From Drosophila miranda (lineage: Eukaryota > Arthropoda > Insecta > Diptera > Drosophilidae), in assembly GCF_003369915.1 (NCBI RefSeq), contig NC_046676.1:6200001-6264000 (forward strand): a DNA stretch of 64,000 nucleotides, given 5' to 3'. The translations under genes were made by a program, and so were the position numbers. Of the stretch, positions 9,574-33,312 are shown piece by piece. The notes below the pieces were generated by a model. The model saw nothing but the letters and a program-made list of their open reading frames with translations. It had not been told where the DNA came from and searched no databases. Within the stretch, counting starts at the first letter, position 1. Each line of letters begins with the position of its first letter.

Positions 9574-10368
9574 ATGGCGGAGACTAACAACAACATAGCC
9601 CACATTCGGCATGACATTTGGTTCCACATTGCCATGCATATAGATCCGGAGGACGTGCAGACATTCGCCCTGATATGCAAACAGACTGCCGGGCTTGTGA
9701 GTTCACGAGCATTCTGGCGGAACCTGTATAAACGGTGCTGCGCGGGCGAGACGTTGGGCTGGAACCTGGACTTGCCGGCCCAGTTGCAGATGGAGCACAT
9801 ACGTGGCTGTGATACAAAAACTTTGCGATCGCTTGTCATTAAGGCGCTCTTTTACTGCCACAGACCTTTGAAAGTGCGACTAGACCAGGGATACAATCTC
9901 GACTGGCTGGTGCATCGTACCTTTGTCTCATGCTGGCAAAAACAATATCAATGCCTGTGGATAATGTGCTATAAGCTGTGGAATAAGCAGCCTGCAGGAG
10001 TAAACGTTGAAGAGGAGGAGGTCCCGGCCATCGAAGTAGTAAACGATTGGGAGTCTCTGGCAGAAGAGGACGAAGCGCAGCTACCACCAGCCATTGGCAA
10101 TCCAAACGAAGGAGTGGTGCTACTGGTGGTGCTATGCCGCCAGTTTGTGCCTACACCTACGCGATTGGTCTATAGTCAACAGCAGTCGCGGTTTCGCCTC
10201 AGAGCCACCCGGGAGCTGCTCTGCACAGATATGCGGGCGAAGAACTTGGAGCTAGACTTCGCCGAGGAGAGCTGCAGCGCAGCGACTGTCACTGTAAAGT
10301 ACGCGCGCATAGAAAAGTACAAAGTATTGCCCTGGTGGCATCCAGACTTCCAGAGATTTGTCAAATAA
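9574..10368 (+). CDS. TMEM183-like protein with F-box-type N-terminus
   Basis: The frame from the ATG at 9574 gives 264 residues. It resembles vertebrate TMEM183: DIWFHIAMHIDPEDVQTFAL followed by ICKQTAGLVSSRAFWRNLY aligns with that protein's F-box-like [20 protein letters not shown], and the C-terminus KVLPWWHPDFQRF matches its WWHP ending. A hydrophobic stretch (GVVLLVVLCRQFV) sits near the middle. The frame stays open upstream to a possible acceptor CCAG at 9525-9528, so an upstream exon with the basic N-terminal part may exist that I could not identify; the stated start is the first ATG. The stop overlaps an AATAAA at 10364-10369. Function in flies is not known to me. Confidence 0.65.
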   Translation: MAETNNNIAHIRHDIWFHIAMHIDPEDVQTFALICKQTAGLVSSRAFWRNLYKRCCAGETLGWNLDLPAQLQMEHIRGCDTKTLRSLVIKALFYCHRPLKVRLDQGYNLDWLVHRTFVSCWQKQYQCLWIMCYKLWNKQPAGVNVEEEEVPAIEVVNDWESLAEEDEAQLPPAIGNPNEGVVLLVVLCRQFVPTPTRLVYSQQQSRFRLRATRELLCTDMRAKNLELDFAEESCSAATVTVKYARIEKYKVLPWWHPDFQRFVK

Positions 10369-10477
10369 ACGCCTAGTTACACTTGCCTATTACACTGGCT
10401 TCATTATCATCAGAAGAGCAAGTTGATTTTTATCTTTCTGAAGGCACTGACAGTGTTGTGTTAGGTGCTCCTTATCT

Positions 10478-10690
10478 ACACGCCGTGGTCGGCGTGGGAC
10501 AGGAGGGGGCCGGCTTCAACGACCTGGAGATGCTCGACGAGGGAATGGAGAACGCTCGCGTCGCTGCCGGCGTGGGTGCTCGTGCCCTTCAACTGCAGGG
10601 CTGCACAGATGTCTTCGTGGAGTCGATGGAGTATGTGAAGCAGGCGGCCGAGGGGAGCGCCTTGGCCGTCTGGCGCTACCTCTTGGCAAT
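10478..10690 (+). pseudogene. Relic of an S-Lap type leucine aminopeptidase, inverted
   Basis: The plus strand encodes VGVGQEGAGFNDLEMLDEGM and continues to CTDVFVESMEYVKQAAEGSA, almost identical in protein to 11440-11640 on the minus strand. It then jumps to VWRYLL, resembling a later part of the same protein, so an internal deletion is present. It is an inverted fragment of a second gene copy, with no start or catalytic region. The S-Lap genes are often clustered in Drosophila, so this may be the stump of a neighbouring paralogue. Confidence 0.7.
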
Positions 10691-10793
10691 TTGTGTGAAA
10701 ATGTTGGGGGGGTGGTGGTGGGGGTACTTCAATTAAAAACAAATTTGGAACGCGGAACACTAACAAAGGAAATTTGTAACGAACATCATCAGA

Positions 10794-11939
10794 TTACTTG
10801 CCGTCGGGCCAAGCCATTTGAAACAGAAACTGAACGATGGTGCGAGTGGGACGGCCAGTCATGCGGTCCTTCAGCAAATATGGGAGCGGATTGTAGCGCG
10901 TCAGCATGCCCACGTTGCGGATGTCCAGGTGGGCCCAGAACGGCGGCAGCGATGCAGCTGGAGGCGGGGCCACGTCCGCGGTTGCTGATGTCAAAGGTCT
11001 CGTCCGGCATGATCAGCTCCTTGAAGTAGCGCCACAGGGGCAGACGCCAAACGCGATCGCCCGTAAGGGCACCGGTCTTCTCGAACTGCTTGTAGACGAA
11101 GTTCGAATTGCTGAAAATCCCGGCTGCTGCTCCTCCCAGCGCTGGGCAGACGGCGTAGCCCACTGTAGCAATGTCCACTGCCATGCGCGGCTTGTATGTC
11201 GTCTGGGCGTAGAGCAAGGGATCGGCCATTGCCACCACACCAGCCTTGCTGACGTCCACGAAGCCGAGCGACTTGCCATTGAGAAGGGTCACTACGTCGC
11301 CAGGCTTGGCCGCCATTCCAGAGGACATGTTCTCGCACAACGGCAGCAGTGCCGTTATGTTTAGGGCCAGGCGACGGGCCAGGTTCTGCGATTCGGCCTT
11401 GAACAGGCCCCGCATCCAGGCATCCGAGTCGGGAGAGTCGTACAGCACCAAGGCCAAGGCGCTCCCCTCGGCCGCCTGCTCCGCATACGCCATCGACTCC
11501 ACGAAGACGTCTGTGCAGCTGTGCAGTTGAAGGGCACGAGCACCCACGCCGGCAGCGACGCGAGCGTTCTCCATTCCCTCGTCGAGCATCTCCAGGTCGT
11601 TGAAGCCGGCCCCCTCCTGTCCCACGCCGACCACGGCCACCGCACGGAACTCCGCATCCACGTTCATGAAGACACGGCCTTTTCCCAGCTGGCCACTCAG
11701 GCCCGTCTCGCGTATCAGATCAGTGATCTTACCCTGGACACGATCGTCAAACTTCTCGCCGGATGGTGTCATCTTGGGCTGGCGGTCCCCCTTCTGGTGT
11801 ACACGCCCACCACAACGCCTTTGATCACCGACAGGCATTTCTCGGCGTATTGCCGTCGCTGTTCCACATCTCTGCGTCTGGCCAGGGATGTGTGCTGGAC
11901 ACGCCTGCACAGGGCGTGCATCAAGCGTACAGACTTCAT
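10794..11939 (-). pseudogene. M17 leucine aminopeptidase (S-Lap type), decayed
   Basis: The likely start at 11939 gives MKSVRLMHALCRRVQHTSLA, a mitochondrial-type leader, reading on to IKGVVVGVYT. The frame then shifts near 11790, and the body continues as KMTPSGEKFDDRVQGKI, LSGQLGKGRVF and GAGFNDLEMLDEGMEN. About 110 residues are missing between SQNLARRLA and LNITALLPLCENM, which removes the metal-binding core (the KGVTFDAGG region). The normal NTDAEGR active-site motif is replaced by VSKAGVVAMAD. Near 10940 another frameshift precedes FWAHLDIRNVGML and the end MAWPDGK. Drosophila sperm leucyl aminopeptidases are known to have lost catalysis in several members, so the altered motif alone would be normal; the frameshifts and deletion mark a pseudogene. 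It lies downstream of fandango on the same strand. Confidence 0.75.
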
Positions 11940-12260
11940 CGCTTAATGATAGTGACAGTCCCTCGCGACAGATTACGAAAGTTCTCTTATTTTTCAGACA
12001 GTTGCAGACAAAAGTTGATTTTTTTTTTCCGAATAAAAAAAATTTAAAACTAAAAAGTAGAGAGAATAGATGTGCTTCCAACAGCTGATTCGAAAGGAAT
12101 GAGATATCCCAAGGCTCAAACTCTGGCAGGGAAACATTGCCAACGCCTGCTGAGATTCGAGGAATTATTGAATTTCCGAACAGAACGAAGTTTACCGAAG
12201 AACAGGTCTCAAATCGAGAGAATACATATATTTTTCGCGTAATCAAAAGAAACAAAAGAT

Positions 12261-15049
12261 TTATCCCTCATCGGAATCGGATTGATTTGTCGGCTTGAGG
12301 CTGCCAAAGACCTTGGCCGGTATGGCCTTTTGTTCGAAGCGCAGTTTCTTCATGATGAGGCCCTCGTCATCGGTTTTGGTTGTGGCCTGGCCTGCCTCGG
12401 CCTGGTCTCCACTCGGCTGCTGCGGGTCCTCCTCCTCATCCTCGTCGTCGTCCTCGCTGTCGCCAATATCAATCTCATCCGGATTGACGACTGTATTTTC
12501 CTTGCCCTTGGCCCCGCCCTGGGTCTCGCCACGCACAAACATGATATTGGAGGCAGCCTTCTCGGCGGGCTGCTGCTTGGCCTCGGCCGCCGCCTGGCGG
12601 GCCTTCTCCTCGAGCAGCCGCATGGCATCCGGTCCGGAGCCAGCACCAGCATCGGCAGCCACACCATTCGTGTTCGTGTTAACAAACTGCGCAGCCATCA
12701 TGTTGACCTGAGTGTTGTAGGTGGCCTGAATGGAGCGCTTGATCCGCAGCATTTCACGCATTGTATCCTCGTTGCCATGACGCACCTCGAACTCCTTCCA
12801 GGTCTGCCAGAAGTCGGCCGTGATGCGGGGATCGCACACCTGTTGGGACAAAGCAGAAGAGAGCTTAGAATATTGACGATCCAACGGTTAAATGTCGACT
12901 CACCTGTGAGCAATGGGCGTAGATGGCCCTGGCTCGATCCACCTCGCCCAGCTTCGTCTCCAGCTCGGCGAATTTGACGCACATGTGGCGCATATGCTGC
13001 TCGGGCAGGGCCTCGATGGCCTTCTCGTAGATCTCCCTGGTGCGTGGCAGGCCGTAGATCTCGGCGGCCTTCTTCACAAATATGTTGTACATGTCGAACA
13101 TCTCCTCTTCCTTGACGGCGGACGTGGCGCGATCGTAGACGGCCATGGCATGCCGGGCCAGGCCGTGCTCCTCCTCCAGCTTCGCGTAGAGTAGGTAAAA
13201 GAATTTGGCATGCTCGGCGGGACACTGATCCAGGCACTGTTCGAAGAGGTCGCGGGCCCGCTCCAGCTTTGTGCCCCCGTAGCGCGCGAGGAACTTGCTC
13301 AGATACGAGTTCCAGATGTCGTACACATTCGGCCACTTAAACAGGGCAATGCCCTTCTCGTAGGCCCGATAGGCCTCCTCGAAGTAGTTGTGCTCCTCGA
13401 GGAACATGCCGTAGTTGATGATCACCTGCGGCGTGCAGATCTTCAGGTCGATGATGCGCTCGTAGACGGCCTTGCAGGTCTTGAAGGTGCCAAAGGACTC
13501 CTCCAGATCGGCGTACATGGACCAAACCTTCAGGGATCTGTGGAGGCGTGACTGCACTGTCTCCGAGTCGTCGTGATACGCCACCTTCCGCTTGGGCATG
13601 GCCGTGGCACGTTGCATCAGCTTGAGGGCTGCCTCGAACTGCTGCTGGCGCAGCTCCATCTCCGCCCACTCGCACCACACGGCGGCCAGATCCTCCACCT
13701 TGACGTACTCCACCTCGGTGCCCCGCTCGAAGACCACGCGGGCATCCTCCACCTGGCCATTGGACTCGTAGAACTTGGCAAACTCCACCCAGAGGGTGTG
13801 CAGCTTTCCCACCGCCAGCTTGGGCTGTACTGTCTGCACGGCCTCGGTGTAGGTGTTGATGATCTCCGTGGGCTTGTCCTCGTACAGGTTGACCCGCTTG
13901 TGCCACTCGTGAACGTTGTGCGGATTCTGGCGCAGCAGGACACTGTTCAGCAGCAGCAGACGCCTCTCCATGAGGTATTCGAAGCGCGACAGGCGCAGCT
14001 CCACATCGATGTCGTCCTCCTCGGTGGCCTCCTCATTCTTGGCCACCTCCTCCATGCGCTTGTTCAACGACAGCTCCTCGAACTGCGCGTACTCGTCAAA
14101 AACTTGGGTGAAGTCCCGCACTGTGGTCACCGTTTGAATGGCCTCCTCGTAGATGTCCCTGGCCCGGTCAAACAGCCCCGAGCGCACATAGTAGTCGGCC
14201 AGGGAGTTCCACAGGTGTCCGAGCTGATCGGTGTACCGCCGCAGGCCGCCTCTGATGATTGCGTCCACATTCAGGGAGTGCACCTTGTGCGGGTTCTTCG
14301 AGATGAGGTCGCACAGCTCGTTCCACAGCTGGTGGTTGGACTTGCCGTGCTTCGAAACGAAATACTCGTTGTCCACTATGTCGGCCAGCTGCTGGGCCGC
14401 CTCGTCCAGCTTCTCCACCTGCTGCAGGTACTCCACATACTCCTCGGCATCCTCCGGAAACAGCTTCAGATAGCGCCTGTACACCCTCAGCGCCGTCTCG
14501 GGCATGTCGAAGCGTTGCACGAACTTCAGGAACAGCGGCCAGATCCTGCCGTGCTGTGTGATGGGCAGTGCCCTCAGCGCCCGGTCGAAGACGTGCCGCG
14601 TGCGGGTCACCTTGCATTGGGTGGTCATGAAGACGCCATAGTCGATCCAGATGCGCGGCATCTTGTGCATGAAGACGAGGGCCCGCTCGAACGTGTTGTT
14701 CACCTGCTCGTACATGGGATCTGTGGGTATCTTTCCCCGGACCTGCTTCCTTCGCGTTCGCAGATAGTTGTGCCAAATCTTGTAGCTGCCGGGCAGCTCC
14801 TTCAGGGCGCGCTCGTACACCAGATTCACACCATTATTGGGCGCCTTGGCCTTGTGATCTATGTAGCGAAGCCAGTGCTTCACGGAGTAGGCATTCCTCA
14901 GAATTTCCTCCTCATAGGGAACATCTTCCTCTTCCTAAAAAGAACACCGTAGCGTAACCGAGTGTAAAACAAACGTCAAACTGTATTTACTACGTAATAC
15001 TTACAAAATTGAGTTCTGCATTTGAGGTTTTGCCGGTTTTTGCCACCAT
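12261..15049 (-). CDS. fand: Fandango (SYF1/XAB2), HAT-repeat splicing factor
   Basis: Fandango is the fly Syf1/XAB2 protein, part of the Prp19-associated (NTC) complex that activates the spliceosome and links to transcription-coupled repair. Exons: 15005-15049, 12904-14934 and 12261-12839 with canonical introns; 884 residues, the family's usual size. After a short lead ([15 protein letters not shown]) and [23 protein letters not shown]-like HAT repeats fill most of the protein, for example [48 protein letters not shown] and [15 protein letters not shown]. The C-terminus has an Ala/Gln-rich coiled stretch and an acidic run ([13 protein letters not shown]). Every frame is open, so the gene looks functional. 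A long open frame on the opposite strand is an artefact of GC-rich codons. Confidence 0.95.
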
Positions 15050-17564
15050 TTTCACGGCGGAAATTAGCAATTTTCACAAAACACAAAAAGCCGCAAAACG
15101 TTTTTCTGAGCGTCGCAAAAACAGCTGTTCGACAAGAGTTGCCACGTAGGAGTAAGAAAATATCAAAACACAAAATACCGAAATAGAAAAAGATAAATAA
15201 AATAGGGCCGTAAATAACCTGCTATTGATTCTTGCCACCATACTTCTTGCGAATATAGTATTTTCTAGTGTTTTCCAGTATATTTCAAGACGCGTTATGG
15301 ACTTACCCTCTTTTTTAGAAATGCCAGAGGTTTTTCACACTAGTGCTTCCATGAAACAAAACCGGCAAAGATTGTCAACACCTGAGGTGTCGCTTTTGGT
15401 AATTACATAAAAATGTAGTTAATAAGTAGCAGCTGTGTAGTTACCATGTAAGGAAATATATTTAGTGGAAATTGTTATCGACCGTGTCTGCTTAAACCTT
15501 TTTTTATAAGCAAACCAGTAAAGATGAGACCTTGAAGTTAGTCCATTTTCTAGGAGATTGATGTATCAATCGGTTAAAACTATGAGTTTAGAGCTGAGAG
15601 TCCTCGCTAGATAGTAATTATAGATCAAATATCAGAATTGGAAATTTGACTTCCGATAATGTACAGTGTAGAATTAACCCATTGTTGACTAGTGGGTATT
15701 AAAATACCCCCAACGAAAATTATGAATCTTGAAAAATTGTAGCTTACTTCAGGTGAAAGATATCGTAAGGTTTCTTAAAAGTTAAAAGAAAGATAGAATG
15801 GATCTACATGAAGAAACTAAAATCAGTATTGTTTACCGCGGTTTAACTCAAGTTGTTCACCTATTTAAACAGAGGGTGTTTGAGTGGGCTAAGTTCAATC
15901 AGACCGTATATCTTGCCGAAAGGGTCACACTCCTTCGCCAAGTGTTGACATATTTTACTTCACTCGCTTTTCAATTTCAATAATTTACGCAACGAAGCAG
16001 CTGCTACGCTACGGTCGCGAAGTGAGACGAAGAGAAAGAGCAAGAGAGAGAAGGAGAAGAGAAAAGAGGCGCGTTGGCAAGCAAAAATCAAAGTCTGTAA
16101 AAAATTTAGTTGAAAATTCTATAAATAGCTCAAAATGACGCGTTTGAAACATTTCTAACCATTAACAAAAGTTAATAAAAAATACGAAGTCCAAGGAATT
16201 TTGTAGTGGTAATTATCAATATTCATGCACATTTGTGTGTGTGTGTGCGTGTGTCATAAATATTTTCGCACTCCGCAAACCACACAGTCAAAATTACACA
16301 CACACTTGTTCCCCCCTCGCATTGATTTTCCCGCTTTCCCTTGAGAGCAAAGACCCGTTCTTATGAGCGGCATTCCAATTGGTCCACACATCACATTTCC
16401 CAATTAAACCCCGCTGCGGCCGCTCTTCCACCCCCTAACGCAGCGCACTCCGCCGTCCATCAGCTGTTTTGGTCTCGAAATTTTCCATGCTCTTGTTTTG
16501 ATCTGTAAGCGGAAAATTTTCCGGTTCTTTAGGGCTCGGCGTTTTCTTGTAAGTTTGAGTAAACAGAGGCCTGAAGCCGCGTGCAAGTGTTAGATGGCCT
16601 TCGGCGAGCCGGTTTCCCACCCACCCACACACTTTGACACACTGACTGCAGCAGCGACTGCAAAAGAAGCTTTCAGCTGCATGCAGCAACTAAAAAGCTT
16701 TTTTGATGGTTTCTTTATTTTAGCCACAAAATGACTTAATACAGTTTTTAAAGGGAATATCGAATGTTGGACGGAGTAGAGTTCATAATCGTCGTTAATA
16801 GAAAATTCTGTTTAAAAAAGGGGTTTTTTTTAGCATATTTACCCATAAAATGAGATTTTATTAAGTTTTAATATGATTAAGTATGCAAATAATCTTTAAC
16901 AGAGAATTCTTTTTTCCCAGAAAACTGAGTTTTATTAACAATGGTACCTCCCACACACACTGCCGAAGCTTTGCTTTACCTAAAAAATAGCTTTACACTC
17001 TGCCACTCTGCTTTTGGTCAAAGTGATTTATTTATTGATTCCACTTGTCTGTTATTCTCTTACTTTTCGTGCAGCCAAAGCAACGTCGCAACGCATCAGC
17101 GATAACCAATAAAAGTGCATTATAGTTTTAATAATAATTAAAAAAATAACTTTGTTCTTCCATAAACAACTTTTGTCCCATACACCAGTGCGAAAATTGC
17201 AATTTGTCATCATGTCGCGTACAAGTAATTTGTTTTTCAATTCGTCGGTGAATTTAGAGACTAAAAAGTGTAATTGTTGAAAAGCAACAACACAAAAAAA
17301 AAACACCACGCAAAGTAAAAAAAAAAGTTAAAGTACACGAAAACTCAGGTATCAAAAAACCCGTTTGTGAGCGAGCGAGAGAAAGAGATTGTTCCAGAAG
17401 AGTCAACAAACAGCGAGAGAGAGAGAGTGTAGCAGCAGTTGACAATTCCACACGAGAGGGAGACATTCCAGAAAACACCCATTCCAGCCCCCCCCCCTCC
17501 CCCCCCAAAAAAAAGCCCTCTAGTCGGTTACATTTTGCAAGAGAAGAAATCGGTTTACTGCCTA
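15050..17564. other. Intergenic region between fand and the CABLES gene
   Basis: The two genes are divergent, so both promoters and the CABLES 5' leader lie here. A dispersed repeat sits at 15361-15510. AT-rich sequence follows, then purine-rich GAGA words (16020-16070), a short CA/GT run near 16230-16310, and pyrimidine and poly-C tracts at 17480-17515. I see no protein gene, tRNA or obvious TATA box. The 17200-17564 stretch is probably the CABLES 5' leader. Confidence 0.5.
15361..15510 (+). repeat. Dispersed repeat, copy 1
   Basis: About 150 bp related to 48601-48777 in the same orientation. Shared words include GGTGTCGCTTTTGGTAATTA, AGTTACCATGTAAGGAA, GTGGAAATTGTT and TGCTTAAACCTTT. No inverted ends, coding capacity or target duplication could be seen, so the family is unknown. 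Confidence 0.65.
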
Positions 17565-29421
<11,857 letters not shown>

Positions 29422-32400
29422 AATTGGCCCCGGCGCTGCGCCGAAAACACTTTGTTGGCAGCAGCGCAGGTGGTGGCGACAGCGGCGGCCACCACCAAGC
29501 AGCATCTTCGTCGCACCAGTAGTCGCAAGTAGGCGTAGCGTTGGGAGTCATTTTTTTCGACCAAAAACAAAAGATCGTTGGTTCAGGAGGTGATCGCTGA
29601 TTGCAGTGGCGCCACTATTTGTAGTGAGTGCATGTAGAGATCATGTAGGTGTCGCCCCAGAGCTATGTATTTGGCATGTAGATATTTTGTAGCAAAACAG
29701 CAATTATTTGTAGAGGTTTTTACGGTTTTTTATGGGCGAAATCGTTGTTCTAGTTCGATAATATAATTGCTTACTTCAATCCGTAAAACATCAATATATC
29801 AGAAAGCGCTGATTGCCATTATCCATTTTATACAAAAAAAATAGTTTGAGCTTCGTCGCCGAAGGACCTGTGGTCCTCTTAATCCGGCCCTGGGTGCAAC
29901 GCGAGCAGATATGCGGCTATCATGCTTATTATATTATATGCTATTATAAGGCCCTAGAATAAGTTTTACTACAAAAAAGGTTAAAAAAAATAAAATAATA
30001 ATAATCACCTACATATGTATACCCCCTCCCGTTCTTAATCCTTAGATTCGTAAGTGTTTATGTTTTTAGGAAAGTTACATATGTATGTTTTTCTTGGGTT
30101 CTCTGTTATTGACATTTCAAAAATGAATAAACTTAACTTAACCAAAAACCAATACCATCAAGCGTTAATTTATGCAGTGATAAGCTGTGCTCTTATCAAC
30201 ATTTTGTTGCTGTGGTCGTTGGCTCCGGGTCTGCTTCTGCTTCTGCTACTGTTGTTGTAATGTTAATTTTATTCAAATTTAAACATCGTCGATCTCTGCC
30301 TATTGCCGTTTGCTGTTGGCCGCATGCCCAAAGCTGGCTAATCCGTTCGGACAGGGCCGAAGATCCCATTTTAACCCCCAATGGCATCGCCCCGTAATGT
30401 ATTAACTGGCTTGACAGTTGGCGGATGGTCCCATCAATCAGAAATCAATAAATAACTTACGATCGATTATTTGTCAGCGCAACAGGCGCTCAGCAGTCGA
30501 CAACAGGTGGCACACACGAAAAAAAAAGAGTTCTCTGCGATAGTCCGAAAAATACGGGCCAGCACACGTGTGCCGCCAGAGGGGAACCGTCGCGACGGTT
30601 GGTGGGGGGTGGGGGGGAGCAAACGTGCCATGCACACTGGCTTTTGTTGGGTTTTTCGTTGTTTGTGGTTGTTGGTGCCATCAGCTAACTCTTTTGTGAT
30701 AAGCACTCATATGTGTTGTAGCTAAAAGCTCTTTAGGCAGTCATAAAATGGGCGGAGGTCGTTACTGCACAAGATTTGTTGAACAAGGTGAGGAACTCCC
30801 AGTGAGCGACCTGACAATAGTTACTTATTTTGCATGTTGGTTGAACAAAAGCGAGCAAGAGAAGATTAGTGGGATACCAAATAGGCAACTCAAAGAACGG
30901 GAATGCCTCACCTTGTAAAAATGTACTCTGCTGGTGTACAATCACGCAGGCAAACATGTGTGTGTGGGTGTAATGCGTTGCAATCGCATTTGGCTTTTCT
31001 CTTATCAGCACAATTTGATGCGACCTCCAAGAGGGGAGTGCAGACTATACGTTTGCCCTATGTTTGGTTCGCCAATAATTCCTTTTTAAAGAATTTATGT
31101 GTTTGATATAAGATTTCACTTTCATTTGGGGATATTCAACAGTATCAAAATGTGCCCCAACTTCAGGGACCCCGCATATACCCCGCATCTTTAAATTCCA
31201 ATCTTCATTAAAACTTCGTTAGCATTGAATCAGAAATCTCATTAGTGGCCGTGCCGGAAAATCTAGGTGAGCGAGATATAGGGGACGATACAGAATATCA
31301 AATTTCCTATTCTCTCACTTTCTCTCTCTCTCTCGCCCTATCTCCCCCCATCTTGCTGCACGGCTTGCCGCCACATGGCCCTGCATAATGGAAACGCTCA
31401 AAACTAATTAGCGCAAAAGCAAAGCCGGAACTGAAGGCATCATCTACCCTCCCCTTCGGCACTCCTCCGCCACACTGTTTTGGCCGTTTTCCACATTCTC
31501 TCTCCCGTCGCGCGTTCATTGGGTCAAAGAGAGTGAGTGGGAGTGCGGTCTCTTCGGTTCTGTTCGCCTGACATGCACGTCTGCGGCTGCTGCTGGTCCG
31601 CGTCCATGGGTTGGGTAGGGGCTCGGCTTGGGTGTCTGGGGGCACACACCCCCATCACCCAAGTTTATTACTCATTAGCACGCACAACTGTCCGTCCGTC
31701 CCTTACGGACTGCGGAAGGGAGAATCAGCCGCAGCAGCAGCATAAACTTTTGCTCAAACTTTAGCTCATTTATTAAGAACCGAACCGAACCCCATCCCCA
31801 CACACGAACTCATGTACATACACACACACACACACACACACAACCGTACGCAAGAACTTTTTCATTAAAATTTCGCTTTCATTTATTAGACATTTTTCTT
31901 CTCCTTCAGCACTCTCTCTCGCCCCTTTCCGGACAGCACCAAACCCGGCACTGCGCCTTATCTTTTGTGGTTTCTCTGCGTTAACAGTTGTTAGTTAGTT
32001 CTACCTCCCTCCCCCCCAACCCACGCACACACTGTGATTGGAAAGTTCCTTCTTTCATTCGGTCTTTCTTTTGCTCGCCTGCAACGGGACCATTTTCATG
32101 TAAGGCTTCCGACCGACCCCCCTCCATCATTGAGGGACGACTGGCCCAGGCCAAGCGACCGTCCGACCAATATTCCATTTGCTGCTGCTGCTGCTGCTGG
32201 CGTTGCTCCCGCTGCTGCCGACGCCGACGCCGACGCTGCTGCTGCTGCTGCTGTCGTCGTCGTCGTCGTCGTAGTTGCCTGTCGACTATCTGCGGTTTTC
32301 TGTGCGCCTGATACTATGCGCCGAGTTAATTGGTTTGCAAACAAATTAACCAACGTGGGTGTGTACGTTTCCTAATTAGCAGCTTTTGTAATTAAATATG

Positions 32401-32887
32401 CCCGCAGCCATACAACCACAAACACACACACACACATTGGTTGTGGTAGCCGAAAGAGGGAAAGGTAGAGAGGGTGCGTACATATGTGTGTGGGCCCGTA
32501 CAATGGTATAACGGTTCATGTGACGCACAGCGGCGTCTCTGCCGGGGTTACTTGACTTAGCTAATGAACGCAGACAATAGCATACCAAACCCCTCTCAGC
32601 GGACGCCTCAGTCCACCGAAGAGAAGGAAAAGGGAGCGGCTGCGGCTGCGGCTGGGCGATGTGGGCAGAGGGGAGGAGCAGTCGGGTGGCAGCTCTGACG
32701 TCCCAAATGAAAATGCATTTTAATTAGGGGTTTTGTTGGCTTTTGTTTTAAGTTCATTTTTGTTCTTGTTATTGCCGCTGCTGCTGGTGCTTTTGGTCTG
32801 ATTGTGTCGGTGAGGGGGGAATGGGTTTCATTCATTAGTCGAATTGACTCAACGGGACATTGAAAAAGAAGCGAAAACGAGCGGGAA
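29422..32887. other. Intergenic, CABLES 3' region and simple repeats
   Basis: The CABLES 3' untranslated region probably extends to an AATAAA near 30125. The rest holds no gene that I can support. It contains CT-rich tracts (31315-31335), a CA run (31820-31842), and a 92-bp triplet array of CTG/CCG/CGT units at 32181-32272. Confidence 0.5.
32181..32272 (+). repeat. Compound trinucleotide microsatellite
   Basis: Runs of CTG, then CCGACG, then CTG again, then CGT. The short open frames across it are byproducts of the triplet period. No flanking exon is evident. Confidence 0.85.
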
Positions 32888-33312
32888 CGTTGCGAGTCGC
32901 GGCAAGGTCCGCGGCTCTACTTTATACCCAGTACCCAAGCAGGATATGTATATGTACGAGCATGTGAGCTAATGATTTAAGTAATTTGTACAAAATATTT
33001 TATATATCACATCTGTCTCTTTTTTCATATTCTCACACCAAAAACCGCCGTTACATCTCGAGTCCCTCCGCCAGGAGCGAACACTGCAGGAGGAAGACTG
33101 TGTGTGTGAGAGAAAGAGAATTTTCATTTATTCCTTCTGTTTATAATAATGATCCGAGCTGATCCAGATTCGCCATATCGACTCGGCTACTGATGACTAT
33201 TAAGAATATACATACTTTATGGGGTCGAAACCCCTTCCTTCTGGGTGATGCACACATCCATTTTCAGCCCAAGTCGAATATTCCCCCATGCTCCTCCAGT
33301 AATGGGTATAAA
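32888..33312 (-). mobile_element. Degraded DINE-1 element
   Basis: In reverse orientation. The DINE-1 terminal hairpin region and the ATACCC-type end are recognisable at 32888-32935, the AGCCGAGTCGA word as TCGACTCGGCT near 33178, and the head (TACTTTATGGGGTCG...ATGGGTATAAAAA) at 33205-33312. It is much more diverged and shorter than the copy in the CABLES intron, so it is an older insertion. Confidence 0.75.

Noticed and set aside
10383-10477. Transposase tail before the S-Lap relic (frame with LSSEEQVDFYLSEGTDS)
   Set aside because: Protein-like texture, but no motif firm enough to name a family.
13573-14952. 459-codon open frame on the plus strand
   Set aside because: It is antisense to fandango exon 2, whose HAT repeats, intron phases and length are all correct; the frame arises from GC-rich third positions.
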